64,000 nt of DNA from Gemmatimonadota bacterium. Its GTDB lineage: Bacteria > Gemmatimonadota > Gemmatimonadetes > Gemmatimonadales > Gemmatimonadaceae. The stretch spans positions 62,001 to 126,000 of the forward strand of contig JAIOPJ010000039.1 of the NCBI GenBank assembly GCA_021413975.1. The letters run 5' to 3'. A model generated the notes under the pieces. The model worked only from the letters and a program-made list of their open reading frames with translations. It ran no database searches and was not told the origin of the DNA. Both the position numbers and the translations under genes were made by a program. Below, piece by piece: positions 42,560 to 52,162 of this stretch; position 1 is the stretch's first letter; every line of letters begins with the position of its first letter.

Positions 42560-43846
42560 CTAGGCCCGGCGACCCGCACCCGTTCGGATCGCGTCGGAGC
42601 CGAACCGCTCTCGGACCCGATCGACAGCGCGGGAGACCGCACGGTCCTGCGGTCGCTCCACCGGAACGGTGGTGACCGTGCCCACGACGTTGCCGCCGCG
42701 CGCCGGCGGCCCAGCCGCTGACCCCGCCGCGGCGCCGCCCGAGGTCGCGAACAGCCCGAGCTGCTCGGCGTCGCGCGCCGGCATGAAGTTCCCGAGCGCG
42801 ACGCCCACGAGCCGGGCCGGCGTCATCCGCGCGGCGCGCAACTTGGCGAGCAGCGCCACCGCGATCTCCGCCACGGCGCGATCGCTCTCCACCGGCTCCC
42901 GCAGGGTGCGGCTCGCGTGCCGCGACGTGAAGTCGCTGTCCTTGAGCTTCACCGTGACCGTGCGCGCTCCGAGCTTGTCGCCGCGCAGGTCGGCGGCGAC
43001 CGTGGCCGAGAGGGTGCGCAACACGGCGGCGATCGCCGCCGATTCCTTGACGTCGCGATCGAACGTCGTCTCGCGGCTGATCTGCTTCGCCGGGGCGCGG
43101 GCCTCGACCGGTGTCGTGTGGATCCCGCGTACGCGCGCCCACAGCCACTCGGCGGGCCGTCGCCCGATCCAGCGCGCGAGCGTGGCGCGCTCGTGCGGCA
43201 GGACGTCGACGACGCGCTCCATGCCGAGGGCCGAGAGCTTCGCTTGCAGCTTGGGACCCACGCCCGGCAGCTCGGCGAGGTCGAACTCCTTCATGAACTC
43301 GCCCTCGCCGCCCTCCTCGACCACGCGCACTCCGGTCGCGCCCGTGCCCGGTCGCGGCTTCGCGCGCTCGGCCGCGAGTTTGGCGATCAGCTTCGAGCTG
43401 CCCCCGCCGATCGAGATCCACATCCCGGTCTCGAGATGCACCGACTCCCGGATCCGCCGCGCCGTGGTCTCGAGCGACTCGCCGCCGTACAAGGTCTCCG
43501 TGCCCGAGAGGTCGAGGTACCATTCGTCGATGCTCGCCCCCTCGACGAGCGGGGTGTAACGCGCGAGCACGGCGGCGATCGCCTTGGAGGTCGCGCCGCA
43601 TGCCTGTCGCGGCACGGGAACGCACAGGGCGTCGGGGCAGAGGCGCAGCGCCTGGGAGATCGGCATCGCGGACCGCACGCCGAAGGCGCGGGTCTCGTAC
43701 GAGGCCGAACAGACCACGCCGCGCGATCCCGGACGGCCCCCCACGATCAACAGGGGCGACTTGCCGGCGCCGTCGGGATCGGCCATGCGCGCCACGGCCA
43801 CGAAGAAGGCGTCGGCGTCGGCGTGGAGGATGCGGCGGGCGGTCAT
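42560..43846 (-). CDS. dinB: Y-family DNA polymerase, Pol IV type
   Basis: A 428-residue translesion polymerase. Catalytic motifs are HADADAFFVAVAR at residues 8-20 and ASIDEWYLDLSG near residue 105; both acidic clusters are intact. The helix-hairpin-helix segment LPGVGPKLQAKL and a little-finger domain follow. Two points are unusual: Pol IV normally has a glutamate after the FF-x-x-V segment (here Ala), and the motif usually reading N-K-x-x-A-K is SSKLIAKLAA here. ATG 43846 matches the family N-terminus; an upstream GTG/ATG would add a spurious stretch. The last 70 residues are low-complexity. No lexA or imuA is near. Confidence 0.85.
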   Translation of the reverse strand: MTARRILHADADAFFVAVARMADPDGAGKSPLLIVGGRPGSRGVVCSASYETRAFGVRSAMPISQALRLCPDALCVPVPRQACGATSKAIAAVLARYTPLVEGASIDEWYLDLSGTETLYGGESLETTARRIRESVHLETGMWISIGGGSSKLIAKLAAERAKPRPGTGATGVRVVEEGGEGEFMKEFDLAELPGVGPKLQAKLSALGMERVVDVLPHERATLARWIGRRPAEWLWARVRGIHTTPVEARAPAKQISRETTFDRDVKESAAIAAVLRTLSATVAADLRGDKLGARTVTVKLKDSDFTSRHASRTLREPVESDRAVAEIAVALLAKLRAARMTPARLVGVALGNFMPARDAEQLGLFATSGGAAAGSAAGPPARGGNVVGTVTTVPVERPQDRAVSRAVDRVRERFGSDAIRTGAGRRA

Positions 43847-43956
43847 GGTCAAAGAGTACCGCACGATCCGGACCGTGGCGAGCGGCGGGGTGTTCCGCGG
43901 GCCCGATCGCGACGGCCCGCGCACGACTCCGCGTCTGGTCCTGCGGGGTGCGCAAC

Positions 43957-43963
43957 TATTAAT
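43957..43963 (+). promoter_or_regulatory. -10-like TATTAAT before acetoacetyl-CoA synthetase gene
   Basis: TATTAAT is a near-consensus -10 box in otherwise GC-rich DNA. The ATG of the next gene is eight bases downstream, so the transcript would be nearly leaderless. Confidence 0.45.
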
Positions 43964-43971
43964 TCGGCCCC

Positions 43972-46011
<2,040 letters not shown>

Positions 46012-46072
46012 GTAGGGAGATCGGAGAGGGGAGGGCACGCGCCCCGCTGGACGGCCGTGCCGCCCGCAGGGG

Positions 46073-46080
46073 TATATTTC
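46073..46080 (+). promoter_or_regulatory. TATATTTC box upstream of the homogentisate operon
   Basis: TATATTTC sits 36 bp before the mini-ORF at 46116 and 242 bp before the 4-hydroxyphenylpyruvate dioxygenase start. It belongs to the TAnnTTTC set and is the most AT-rich site in the gap. Confidence 0.4.
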
Positions 46081-46115
46081 ACGATCGACAGCGGCACCAA
46101 CCCGACGGAGCGAAG

Positions 46116-46196
46116 ATGCGGATCGAGGACTGGGCGTCGAACGACACGTGGGGCCGCTGGTGGACCAGCGCCCGCACGGGTGCACGGGGAGCTTGA
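46116..46196 (+). CDS. Tryptophan-rich 26-residue leader-like mini-ORF
   Basis: The ORF runs from ATG 46116 to TGA 46196 and has GGAG five bases upstream. Four of its 26 residues are Trp (positions 6, 12, 15 and 16), far above the usual frequency. It sits downstream of a TATATTTC box and upstream of a repeat element and the tyrosine-degradation dioxygenase genes. Its position and composition resemble an attenuation leader peptide. However, the downstream genes handle tyrosine, not tryptophan, so it could instead be a remnant or a small functional peptide. I have no family match. Confidence 0.4.
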   Translation: MRIEDWASNDTWGRWWTSARTGARGA

Positions 46197-46197
46197 C

Positions 46198-46308
46198 CTG
46201 AGGGCAGATGCGAGATGGGAGATGTGAGAGGTGAGTGACGCTCTCCGCACCCTGTCTCCGCTCGCCGGCTCTTACCTCTCCCATCTCCCCTTCCCATCTG
46301 CAGTTCAG
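46198..46308. repeat. Purine/pyrimidine inverted repeat element, copy A
   Basis: The purine arm 46198-46235 contains GAGATGGGAGATGTGAGAGG. The pyrimidine arm 46271-46308 contains ACCTCTCCCATCTCCCCT and ends CAGTTCAG. The arms are imperfect complements about 35 bp apart. The pyrimidine arm is nearly repeated at 50294-50332, and the element ends only 13 bp before the dioxygenase start. Confidence 0.6.
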
Positions 46309-46321
46309 AGGATTCCCGCCA

Positions 46322-47446
46322 ATGGCCACGACGACCGCCCCCGCCAAGGAAACGGCGCACGACACCTTCCCGATCAACGGGACCGACTACATCGAGTTCT
46401 GGGTCGGCAACGCGAAGCAGTCCGCGCTCTTCTATCGTGCGGCATTCGGCTTCCAGCTCACCGGATACCGCGGACCCGAGACGGGCGTCCGCGACCGGGC
46501 CAGCTACCTGCTCGAGCAGGGGAAGATCCGCCTCGTGCTCACCACGCCCATGGGGCCCGAGGGCGAGATGGCCGCGCACATCGCCAAGCATGGCGACGGC
46601 GTCCGCGACATGGCCTTCTGGGTCGACGACGCGCGCGATGCCTACGCCAAGGCGATCGAGCGCGGCGCCGTGTCGGTGCAGGAACCCACCGTGATGAAGG
46701 ACGACCAGGGCGAGGTCATCATCGCCGGCATCCGCACCTACGGTGACACGATCCACTCGATCGTCGAGCGCAAGAACTACCGCGGCCCCTTCATGCCCGG
46801 CTTCCGCAAGACCGAATCGCCCTTCATGCCCGCGCCCGTGGGACTCAAGTACGTCGACCACTGCGTCGGCAACGTCGAACTCGGCAAGATGAACCACTGG
46901 GTCGACTTCTACTCCAAGGTCCTCGGCTTCTACAACCTGCTCTCGTTCGACGACAAGACCATCAGCACCGAGTACTCGGCGCTCATGTCGAAGGTGATGA
47001 CCAACGGGAACGGCCGCATCAAGTTCCCGATCAACGAGCCGGCCGCCGGCAAGAAGAAGTCGCAGATCGAGGAGTACCTGGACTTCTATCGCGGGCCCGG
47101 CGTGCAGCACATCGCCGTGGCGACCGACGACATCATCACGACCGTGCGCCAGCTCAAGTCGCGCGGCGTCGAGTTCCTGACCATCCCGAAGGTGTACTAC
47201 GACACCGTGCTCGACCGCGTGGGGAAGATCGACGAGGACATCGCGCCGCTCGCCGAACTCGGGATCCTCGTGGACCGCGACGACGAGGGCTACCTGCTGC
47301 AGATCTTCACCAAGCCGGTGTTCGACCGGCCGACCCTCTTCTTCGAGATCATCCAGCGCAAGGGCGCCAAGAGCTTCGGCGCCGGCAACTTCAAGGCGCT
47401 CTTCGAGAGCATCGAGCGCGAGCAGGCCCTGCGAGGCAACCTGTAA
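46322..47446 (+). CDS. hppD: 4-hydroxyphenylpyruvate dioxygenase
   Basis: A 374-residue non-haem iron enzyme made of two vicinal-oxygen-chelate halves. The iron ligands are the histidine in YVDHCVGN, the histidine in VQHIAVATDD and the glutamate in LFFEIIQRKG. It converts 4-hydroxyphenylpyruvate to homogentisate, the second step of tyrosine catabolism. The C-terminal GAGNFKALFESIEREQ helix is typical. ATG 46322 matches family N-termini. Its stop overlaps the hmgA start by TAATG, so the two are coupled. Confidence 0.94.
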   Translation: MATTTAPAKETAHDTFPINGTDYIEFWVGNAKQSALFYRAAFGFQLTGYRGPETGVRDRASYLLEQGKIRLVLTTPMGPEGEMAAHIAKHGDGVRDMAFWVDDARDAYAKAIERGAVSVQEPTVMKDDQGEVIIAGIRTYGDTIHSIVERKNYRGPFMPGFRKTESPFMPAPVGLKYVDHCVGNVELGKMNHWVDFYSKVLGFYNLLSFDDKTISTEYSALMSKVMTNGNGRIKFPINEPAAGKKKSQIEEYLDFYRGPGVQHIAVATDDIITTVRQLKSRGVEFLTIPKVYYDTVLDRVGKIDEDIAPLAELGILVDRDDEGYLLQIFTKPVFDRPTLFFEIIQRKGAKSFGAGNFKALFESIEREQALRGNL

Positions 47447-48627
47447 TGCCGTTCTATCACACGCTCGGCCAGATCCCCCGCAAGCGGCACATCGCGTTCC
47501 GCAAGCCGGACGGGGGGCTCTACAACGAACAGCTCGTCGGGATCGAGGGATTCACCGGACCGTCGGCGCTGCTGTACCACCTGTATCCGCCCACCACCGT
47601 GAAGTCGGTGCGCCGGCTGGCCGAGACGCCGTACGTCGAGGACACCGATCGCGCGCTCCGGCACCGGCACTTCCGCACGGCGCCGATCGCGCGCGGCGGC
47701 AGCCCCACGCTCGACCGCGTCCCGATGCTCTTCAACAACGACATCGCGATGCTCTACGTCGCGCCCGACGAGCAGGACGAGCACTTCTATCGCAATGCGC
47801 AGGGCGACGAAGTGGTCTACGTCGCCGAAGGGGAGGGGACGCTCGAGACGCAGTACGGCGACCTGCCCATCAAGCCGGGGGACTACCTGGTGATCCACCG
47901 CCACATCCTGCACCGGTACCGGTTCACCAAGCCGGCCAAGCTCCTCGTGATGGAGTCGCGCGGCCACATCCGGCCGCCGTCGCGGTATCTCAACAACGTG
48001 GGGCAGATGGTCGAGGGCGCGCCGTACAGCGAGCGCGACATCCGCGTCCCTCGCGTGTTGCGCACGCACGACGAGAAGGGCGACTTCCCGCTGGTGATCA
48101 AGCAGTACAACGGACTCAACGAGGTCGTGCTCGACCACCACCCGCTCGACGTGATCGGCTGGGACGGGCAGTTCTACCCGTGGGCGTTCAACATCCACGA
48201 CTTCGAGCCCATCGTCGGCCGGGTGCACCAGCCCCCGCCGGTGCACCAGACGTTCCAGGGCGACGGCTTCGTGATCTGCTCGTTCTGTCCGCGGCCCTAC
48301 GACTTCCATCCCGAGGCGATCCCCGCGCCGTACAACCACAGCAACGTCGACTCCGACGAGGTGCTCTTCTACGCCTCGAGCGAGTTCATGAGCCGCAAGG
48401 GGATCGAGTACGGGAGCATCACGCATCATCCCGACGGCATCCCGCACGGCCCGCATCCGGGCCGGTACGAGGGGAGCATCGGCATGACGCACACCAACGA
48501 GCTCGCGGTCATGATGGACTCGTTCCGTCCGCTCAAGGTGGCGAAGGCGATCCTGCCGTACGAGGACGCGAAGTACATGTTCTCGTGGATCGAGCCGGGG
48601 CAGGGATTCTCGCCTCCGACCTCTTGA
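47446..48627 (+). CDS. hmgA: Homogentisate 1,2-dioxygenase
   Basis: A 393-residue cupin-type ring-cleaving dioxygenase, of the shorter bacterial form. Segments NNDIAMLYVAP, DEVVYVAEGEGTLET and the metal region YNHSNVDSDEVLFYASSEF plus HPGRYEGSIG are characteristic. It opens homogentisate to maleylacetoacetate. It is coupled to hppD by TAATG and to the next gene by TGATG. The isomerase and fumarylacetoacetase needed to finish the route are not in the window. Confidence 0.93.
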   Translation: MPFYHTLGQIPRKRHIAFRKPDGGLYNEQLVGIEGFTGPSALLYHLYPPTTVKSVRRLAETPYVEDTDRALRHRHFRTAPIARGGSPTLDRVPMLFNNDIAMLYVAPDEQDEHFYRNAQGDEVVYVAEGEGTLETQYGDLPIKPGDYLVIHRHILHRYRFTKPAKLLVMESRGHIRPPSRYLNNVGQMVEGAPYSERDIRVPRVLRTHDEKGDFPLVIKQYNGLNEVVLDHHPLDVIGWDGQFYPWAFNIHDFEPIVGRVHQPPPVHQTFQGDGFVICSFCPRPYDFHPEAIPAPYNHSNVDSDEVLFYASSEFMSRKGIEYGSITHHPDGIPHGPHPGRYEGSIGMTHTNELAVMMDSFRPLKVAKAILPYEDAKYMFSWIEPGQGFSPPTS

Positions 48628-49286
48628 TGCGCATCACGCTCGCGGATCTCCAGCCGTCCCAACGTCACGCCTGGCTCACGCCGCTCATCGTGCCGCGGCC
48701 GATCGCGCTCGTGAGCACGGTGAGCGCGGGCGGCGTGGGCAACCTCGCCCCGTTCTCGTTCTTCGCCATGGGCGGGCAGAATCCGCAGTCGATCGCGTTC
48801 TGCCCCGTCGCCGACCGCGACGGCAACCCCAAGGACACGCTGCGCAACGTGCTCGAGACCGGCGAGTTCGTGATCAACGTCGTCTCGCGGTCGATGATCG
48901 AGCGCGTGAATCAGGCGTCGGCGCCGTATCCGTTCGAGGTCGACGAGTTCGACGCCGCCGGGTTCACGCGGGTGCCGTCCACGGTCGTGACGCCGCCGCG
49001 GGTGGGCGAGAGCTTGGCGCAGTTGGAGTGCGAGGTGTTCCAGATCGTGCCACATGGCAGCGGACCACAGCACAGCACCTGGGTGATCGGCGAGGTCCTC
49101 GTGCTGCACGTGGACGATTCGCTGATCGCCGAGGACGGGCTCCCCGACACGACGCGTCTGCACCCGGCGGCGCGGCTCGGGCGGCAGGAGTGGGCCTACG
49201 TCACGGCGCAGAACATGCTCATCCTGCCGCGTCCCACGACGGTGCCGGGTGGCAAGCCGGCGCCGCGACGGACGATGGGGCTCTGA
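48627..49286 (+). CDS. Flavin reductase-like FMN-binding protein
   Basis: A 219-residue split-barrel protein of the flavin reductase domain family. PRPIALVSTVSAGGVGNLAPFSFF near residue 23 is the family FMN-binding start, followed by DTLRNVLETGEFVINVVS. It probably binds FMN and may reduce flavins or act on an FMN-linked substrate. The family is often found in the homogentisate operon, where its exact role is unclear. It is coupled to hmgA (TGATG) and followed by the NTF2-like gene after four bases. Confidence 0.82.
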   Translation: MRITLADLQPSQRHAWLTPLIVPRPIALVSTVSAGGVGNLAPFSFFAMGGQNPQSIAFCPVADRDGNPKDTLRNVLETGEFVINVVSRSMIERVNQASAPYPFEVDEFDAAGFTRVPSTVVTPPRVGESLAQLECEVFQIVPHGSGPQHSTWVIGEVLVLHVDDSLIAEDGLPDTTRLHPAARLGRQEWAYVTAQNMLILPRPTTVPGGKPAPRRTMGL

Positions 49287-49290
49287 GCGG

Positions 49291-49812
49291 ATGGTGCCGC
49301 GTCCACGCGCGCTCGCCGCACTGCTCGGGCCGCTGCTCGTGCTGAACCTCTCGGCGCGTCCGGCCTCCGCGCAGACCCCGGGCGTCACCGCGACGAGACC
49401 GATGGAGGACCTCATCCGGCGGCGCCGCGAGTCCTCGAACGTGGCCATCGCGCTGCACGACACGGCCGGTTTCGCCGCCATACTCGCCGAGGGTCTGTTC
49501 GTCGTCTCATCGACGTCGGCGCACGACGCCAGCAAGCGCGAGCATGTGCGCTCCATGGCCGAGTGGTTCGCCGCCCGGCCCGACGTGACATATCGGCGCA
49601 CGCCCGCGTCGGTGCGCGTCTTCGATGCCTGGGGGATGGCGAGTGAATCGGGGAGCTGGGTCGGCTCGTGGACCGAGGCCGACGGGAAGGTCGTGATCGG
49701 TGGCAGCTATTTCGCCAAGTGGCGGTACCGGGGCGGCGACTGGTTCGTCGAGAGCGAGACCTACGTCCCCGAGCACTGCACCGGCTCGGTCTACTGCTCG
49801 AGAGTGCCATGA
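49291..49812 (+). CDS. Exported SnoaL/NTF2-like domain protein
   Basis: A 173-residue protein with a signal peptide (residues 1-28, ending ARPASAQ). The mature part has the DUF4440/NTF2-like outline: a helical start (MEDLIRRRRESSNVAIALHDTAGF), FAAILAEGLFVVSSTSA and a curved sheet with YRRTPASVRVFDAWGMASESG and GGSYFAKWRYRGGDWFVESE. Proteins of this fold bind small ligands or act as weak isomerases; no catalytic residue can be named. It ends the operon before a clear terminator. Confidence 0.7.
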   Translation: MVPRPRALAALLGPLLVLNLSARPASAQTPGVTATRPMEDLIRRRRESSNVAIALHDTAGFAAILAEGLFVVSSTSAHDASKREHVRSMAEWFAARPDVTYRRTPASVRVFDAWGMASESGSWVGSWTEADGKVVIGGSYFAKWRYRGGDWFVESETYVPEHCTGSVYCSRVP

Positions 49813-49845
49813 CGGGCGTCCGACCTGGTCTGGCCCGAACGCACT

Positions 49846-49874
49846 GAGGGCCAGAGCACATCGCTCTGGCCCTC
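49846..49874 (+). terminator. Terminator of the homogentisate operon
   Basis: GAGGGCCAGAGC and its exact complement GCTCTGGCCCTC surround the loop ACATC. It lies 33 bases after the last stop codon of the operon. The stem is perfect and GC-rich. Confidence 0.75.
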
Positions 49875-50239
49875 GTTGCGCCGGCCCCGGAGGATCTTGG
49901 CGGCTAAGCCGGGGGAGCGCGAAGGCTCCCGGTTTCCGGGTCGGTGTCGGTTCGGGTGCGGCGTGGAGCCACCCGACCGTGCGCCCCGCTCAGCGGCGGG
50001 ATGTGGGCAGCGGGTCCACGCATGCTAGCCTTGGCGCTGAGCTCCCTCCTGGAAGGGAGAGTCGGGACCAGGTGCCCGACCCGCTTGAGGCATCGCGGAG
50101 GCGTCGCCCTCGCTCTGCAAGACGACTATTCAACTTCCGCGACGCGCGCGCAATAGGCAGAAAGATGACAGCGCCGTCATCGGACGGACGCAGGGACACG
50201 GCCGCGACAGCGCGACCTGCCGACACGAGTCCGAGCGCG
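49875..50239. other. Non-coding interval with several hairpins, possible structured RNA
   Basis: No convincing gene lies here. The DNA holds several exact short hairpins: GGGAGC/GCTCCC around 49913, CTCCCT/AGGGAG near 50042, GTCGGG/CCCGAC near 50061 and GATGAC/GTCATC near 50164. TAGCCTTG at 50026 could act as a promoter box. I compared by eye with RNase P RNA, tmRNA, SRP RNA, 6S RNA and common riboswitches and found no match. It may encode an unrecognised small RNA or be a decayed region. Confidence 0.35.
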
Positions 50240-50247
50240 TAAGTTTC
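50240..50247 (+). promoter_or_regulatory. TAAGTTTC box upstream of the DapL-like gene
   Basis: TAAGTTTC lies 87 bp before the aminotransferase start and immediately before the purine/pyrimidine repeat. It is a member of the TAnnTTTC group. Confidence 0.35.
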
Positions 50248-50249
50248 GA

Positions 50250-50333
50250 ATGATGTGGGAGGAGAAGACCGCCGGCGTTTCATGTCGCCATGTCCCACCT
50301 CTCCCATCTCCCCTCTCACATCTGCCCTTCAGC
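50250..50333. repeat. Purine/pyrimidine repeat element, copy B
   Basis: The pyrimidine arm 50294-50332 shares an 18-base identical stretch (ACCTCTCCCATCTCCCCT) with copy A at 46271 and ends in the same CATCTG...TTCAG pattern. A shorter purine arm (GATGTGGGAGGAGA) lies at about 50253-50266. The arm ends directly before the ATG of the next gene, so it forms its 5' leader. Confidence 0.6.
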
Positions 50334-51509
50334 ATGTTCACCAAGCGCTTCGAAAGCCTCCCCGTCTACCTCCTCGCCACCATCCCGCAGAAGAAGCGGG
50401 ACCTGATCGCGAAGGGCGTCGATGTGATCGACCTCGGCGCCGGCGACGCCGACCTGGCTCCGCCGCCCGCGGCGGTCGCCGCCTTGCAGGCCGCCGCCGC
50501 GGATCCGAACATGAGCCGCTATGGCTTCGGACTCGGTCTCCCGGCCTATCGCGAGGCCGTGAGCGCGTGGATGCAGAAGCGATTCGGGCACACCTTCGAT
50601 CCGCTCAAGGAGGTCGTGCCCCTCATCGGCAGCAAGGAGGGCATCGCGCACCTGGCGTTCGCCTACCTGCAGAAGGGGGACGTCGCGATCATCCCCGATC
50701 CCGGCTATCTCGCCTACCTGGGTGGTACGCTGCTGAGCGAAGCCGAACCGTATCTCTACCCGATCACGCCGCGCACGAACTTCCTCGTCGAGCTCGACGA
50801 GATCCCTGCCGAGGTGCTCAAGCGAGCGAAGATCCTCTACCTGAACTATCCGAACAACCCGACCGCCGCCGTCGCGCCGATGGAGTACCTCGAGCGGGTG
50901 GTGCGCCGCTGCAAGGAACTCGGGATCATCCTCGTCTACGACAACGCCTACTCGGAGATGACCTTCGACGGCTACGTCGCGCCGAGCATCTTCGACGTCC
51001 CGGGCGCGCGCGACGTGGCGATCGAGTTCCATTCGCTCTCCAAGACGTACAACATGACCGGTTGGCGCTGCGGCTGGGCCTGCGGCAATGCCGCGATCGT
51101 CGGCGCGCTCGGTAAGGTGAAGAGCTTCCTCGACACGGGGCAGTTCATGGCGGTGCAGAAGGCCGGCATCGCGGCGCTCGATTCATGGGCGTCCTGGGTG
51201 CCGGGCAACGTCGAGGTCTTCCGCGAGCGGCGAGACGCCGCGGTGGCGGCCTTCCGCGCGAACGGGTTCGCCGGCGTGGAGTCGCCGAAGGCGTCGATGT
51301 ACCTCTGGGTGCCGCTGCCTGCGGGGATCAAGTCGCTCGAGTTCCACGAGCGGCTCATGGCGGAGGAGGGCGTGATCGCGCTCGCGGGCTCGTCGCTCGG
51401 TGCGGGCGGGGAAGGGTTCTTCCGTGTCTCGTTCGTCACGAGTCCGGCGCGCATCACCGAGGCGGCGGTGCGGGCCGGTCGTGTGCTCAGGAGGATGGAG
51501 GCCCGGTGA
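50334..51509 (+). CDS. Class I aminotransferase, LL-diaminopimelate aminotransferase-like
   Basis: A 391-residue PLP enzyme. It has the DapL-like pattern VIDLGAGDADLAPPPAAVAAL, PDPGYLAYLGGTLLS, NYPNNPTAAVA and the PLP lysine in FHSLSKTYNMTGWR. DapL makes LL-diaminopimelate from tetrahydrodipicolinate for lysine and peptidoglycan, but this broad group also contains aspartate and aromatic aminotransferases. No dap genes are nearby, so the substrate stays open; lying close to tyrosine catabolism, an aromatic role is possible. The start ATG directly follows the repeat arm, with no obvious ribosome-binding site. Confidence 0.8.
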   Translation: MFTKRFESLPVYLLATIPQKKRDLIAKGVDVIDLGAGDADLAPPPAAVAALQAAAADPNMSRYGFGLGLPAYREAVSAWMQKRFGHTFDPLKEVVPLIGSKEGIAHLAFAYLQKGDVAIIPDPGYLAYLGGTLLSEAEPYLYPITPRTNFLVELDEIPAEVLKRAKILYLNYPNNPTAAVAPMEYLERVVRRCKELGIILVYDNAYSEMTFDGYVAPSIFDVPGARDVAIEFHSLSKTYNMTGWRCGWACGNAAIVGALGKVKSFLDTGQFMAVQKAGIAALDSWASWVPGNVEVFRERRDAAVAAFRANGFAGVESPKASMYLWVPLPAGIKSLEFHERLMAEEGVIALAGSSLGAGGEGFFRVSFVTSPARITEAAVRAGRVLRRMEAR

Positions 51510-52162
51510 ACGCGCGTCCGGCGCTGCTGGCAGCCGCACTGTCGCTCGTCGCGTCGACCGCGTGCCGGACCTCGAGTGGCGTGGCCGATCCGCGGTCTCT
51601 CCGGCCGCCGCGCGAGATGCAGTTTCCGGGAGGCGTGAGGATGACCCCTGCCTTGGTCCTCCTCGGCCTCGAGGAGGATCGGCGCTTCCGGTGGGTACCC
51701 CCCGACTCGCTCCTGCGCGGACTCACATCGGACGACGTCGCGAGTGTCGGCTCGCCGACGGTCCTCGGTCTCCGGGAGTCGGTCGAGACCGTGGTCACCG
51801 CCAACGGTTGGCGTCTCGTGCCCGATTCCGCCGACTACGAGATCGCGATCTTCACCGTGGCGCGCACCGAGTTGCGGCGGGAGACGCGCACCGAGCAGGC
51901 GGTCACGGCGACGACGGGTCTTCCGCGCTGCGACGAGTCGAAGGGGCAGCGCGCGGGCAGCACGTGCAGCAACAACCCGGTGAGTTCACGGTCCTACGAG
52001 GTCGGCGTGCCGCTCACCGTGCGCAACGTCTTCCATGTCGTGCGCCGACGCGCCGATGGGGCCGTGCGTGTCTGGGTGAACCCCGACGGGAACCTCCCCG
52101 CGGTCGAGGCCACCGTCGCGCGCGATCTCCTGCGTCTCTTCCTCAGTCGCGATCCAGAATGA
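51506..52162 (+). CDS. DUF4136-like lipoprotein
   Basis: A 218-residue lipoprotein. GTG 51506 overlaps the stop of the aminotransferase gene. The signal peptide ends in the lipobox ASTAC (Cys20). The mature part has LVPDSADYEIAIFTVARTELRRE and a YEVGVPLTVRNVFHVVRRRADG segment, as in DUF4136 lipoproteins, whose function is unknown. A small disulfide-like pair (CDES, TCSN) lies between. Its end overlaps the end of the convergent fusion gene by 20 bp. Confidence 0.65.
   Translation: MNARPALLAAALSLVASTACRTSSGVADPRSLRPPREMQFPGGVRMTPALVLLGLEEDRRFRWVPPDSLLRGLTSDDVASVGSPTVLGLRESVETVVTANGWRLVPDSADYEIAIFTVARTELRRETRTEQAVTATTGLPRCDESKGQRAGSTCSNNPVSSRSYEVGVPLTVRNVFHVVRRRADGAVRVWVNPDGNLPAVEATVARDLLRLFLSRDPE

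Noticed and set aside
46116-46196. Classical trp operon leader peptide
   Set aside because: Although Trp-rich, no tryptophan biosynthesis gene follows, so I list it only as a leader-like ORF of unknown role.
49890-49960. tRNA-Ser-like fragment
   Set aside because: A GGCTAA loop and a GGGAGC/GCTCCC arm looked suggestive, but the acceptor and anticodon stems do not pair and there is no T-loop.
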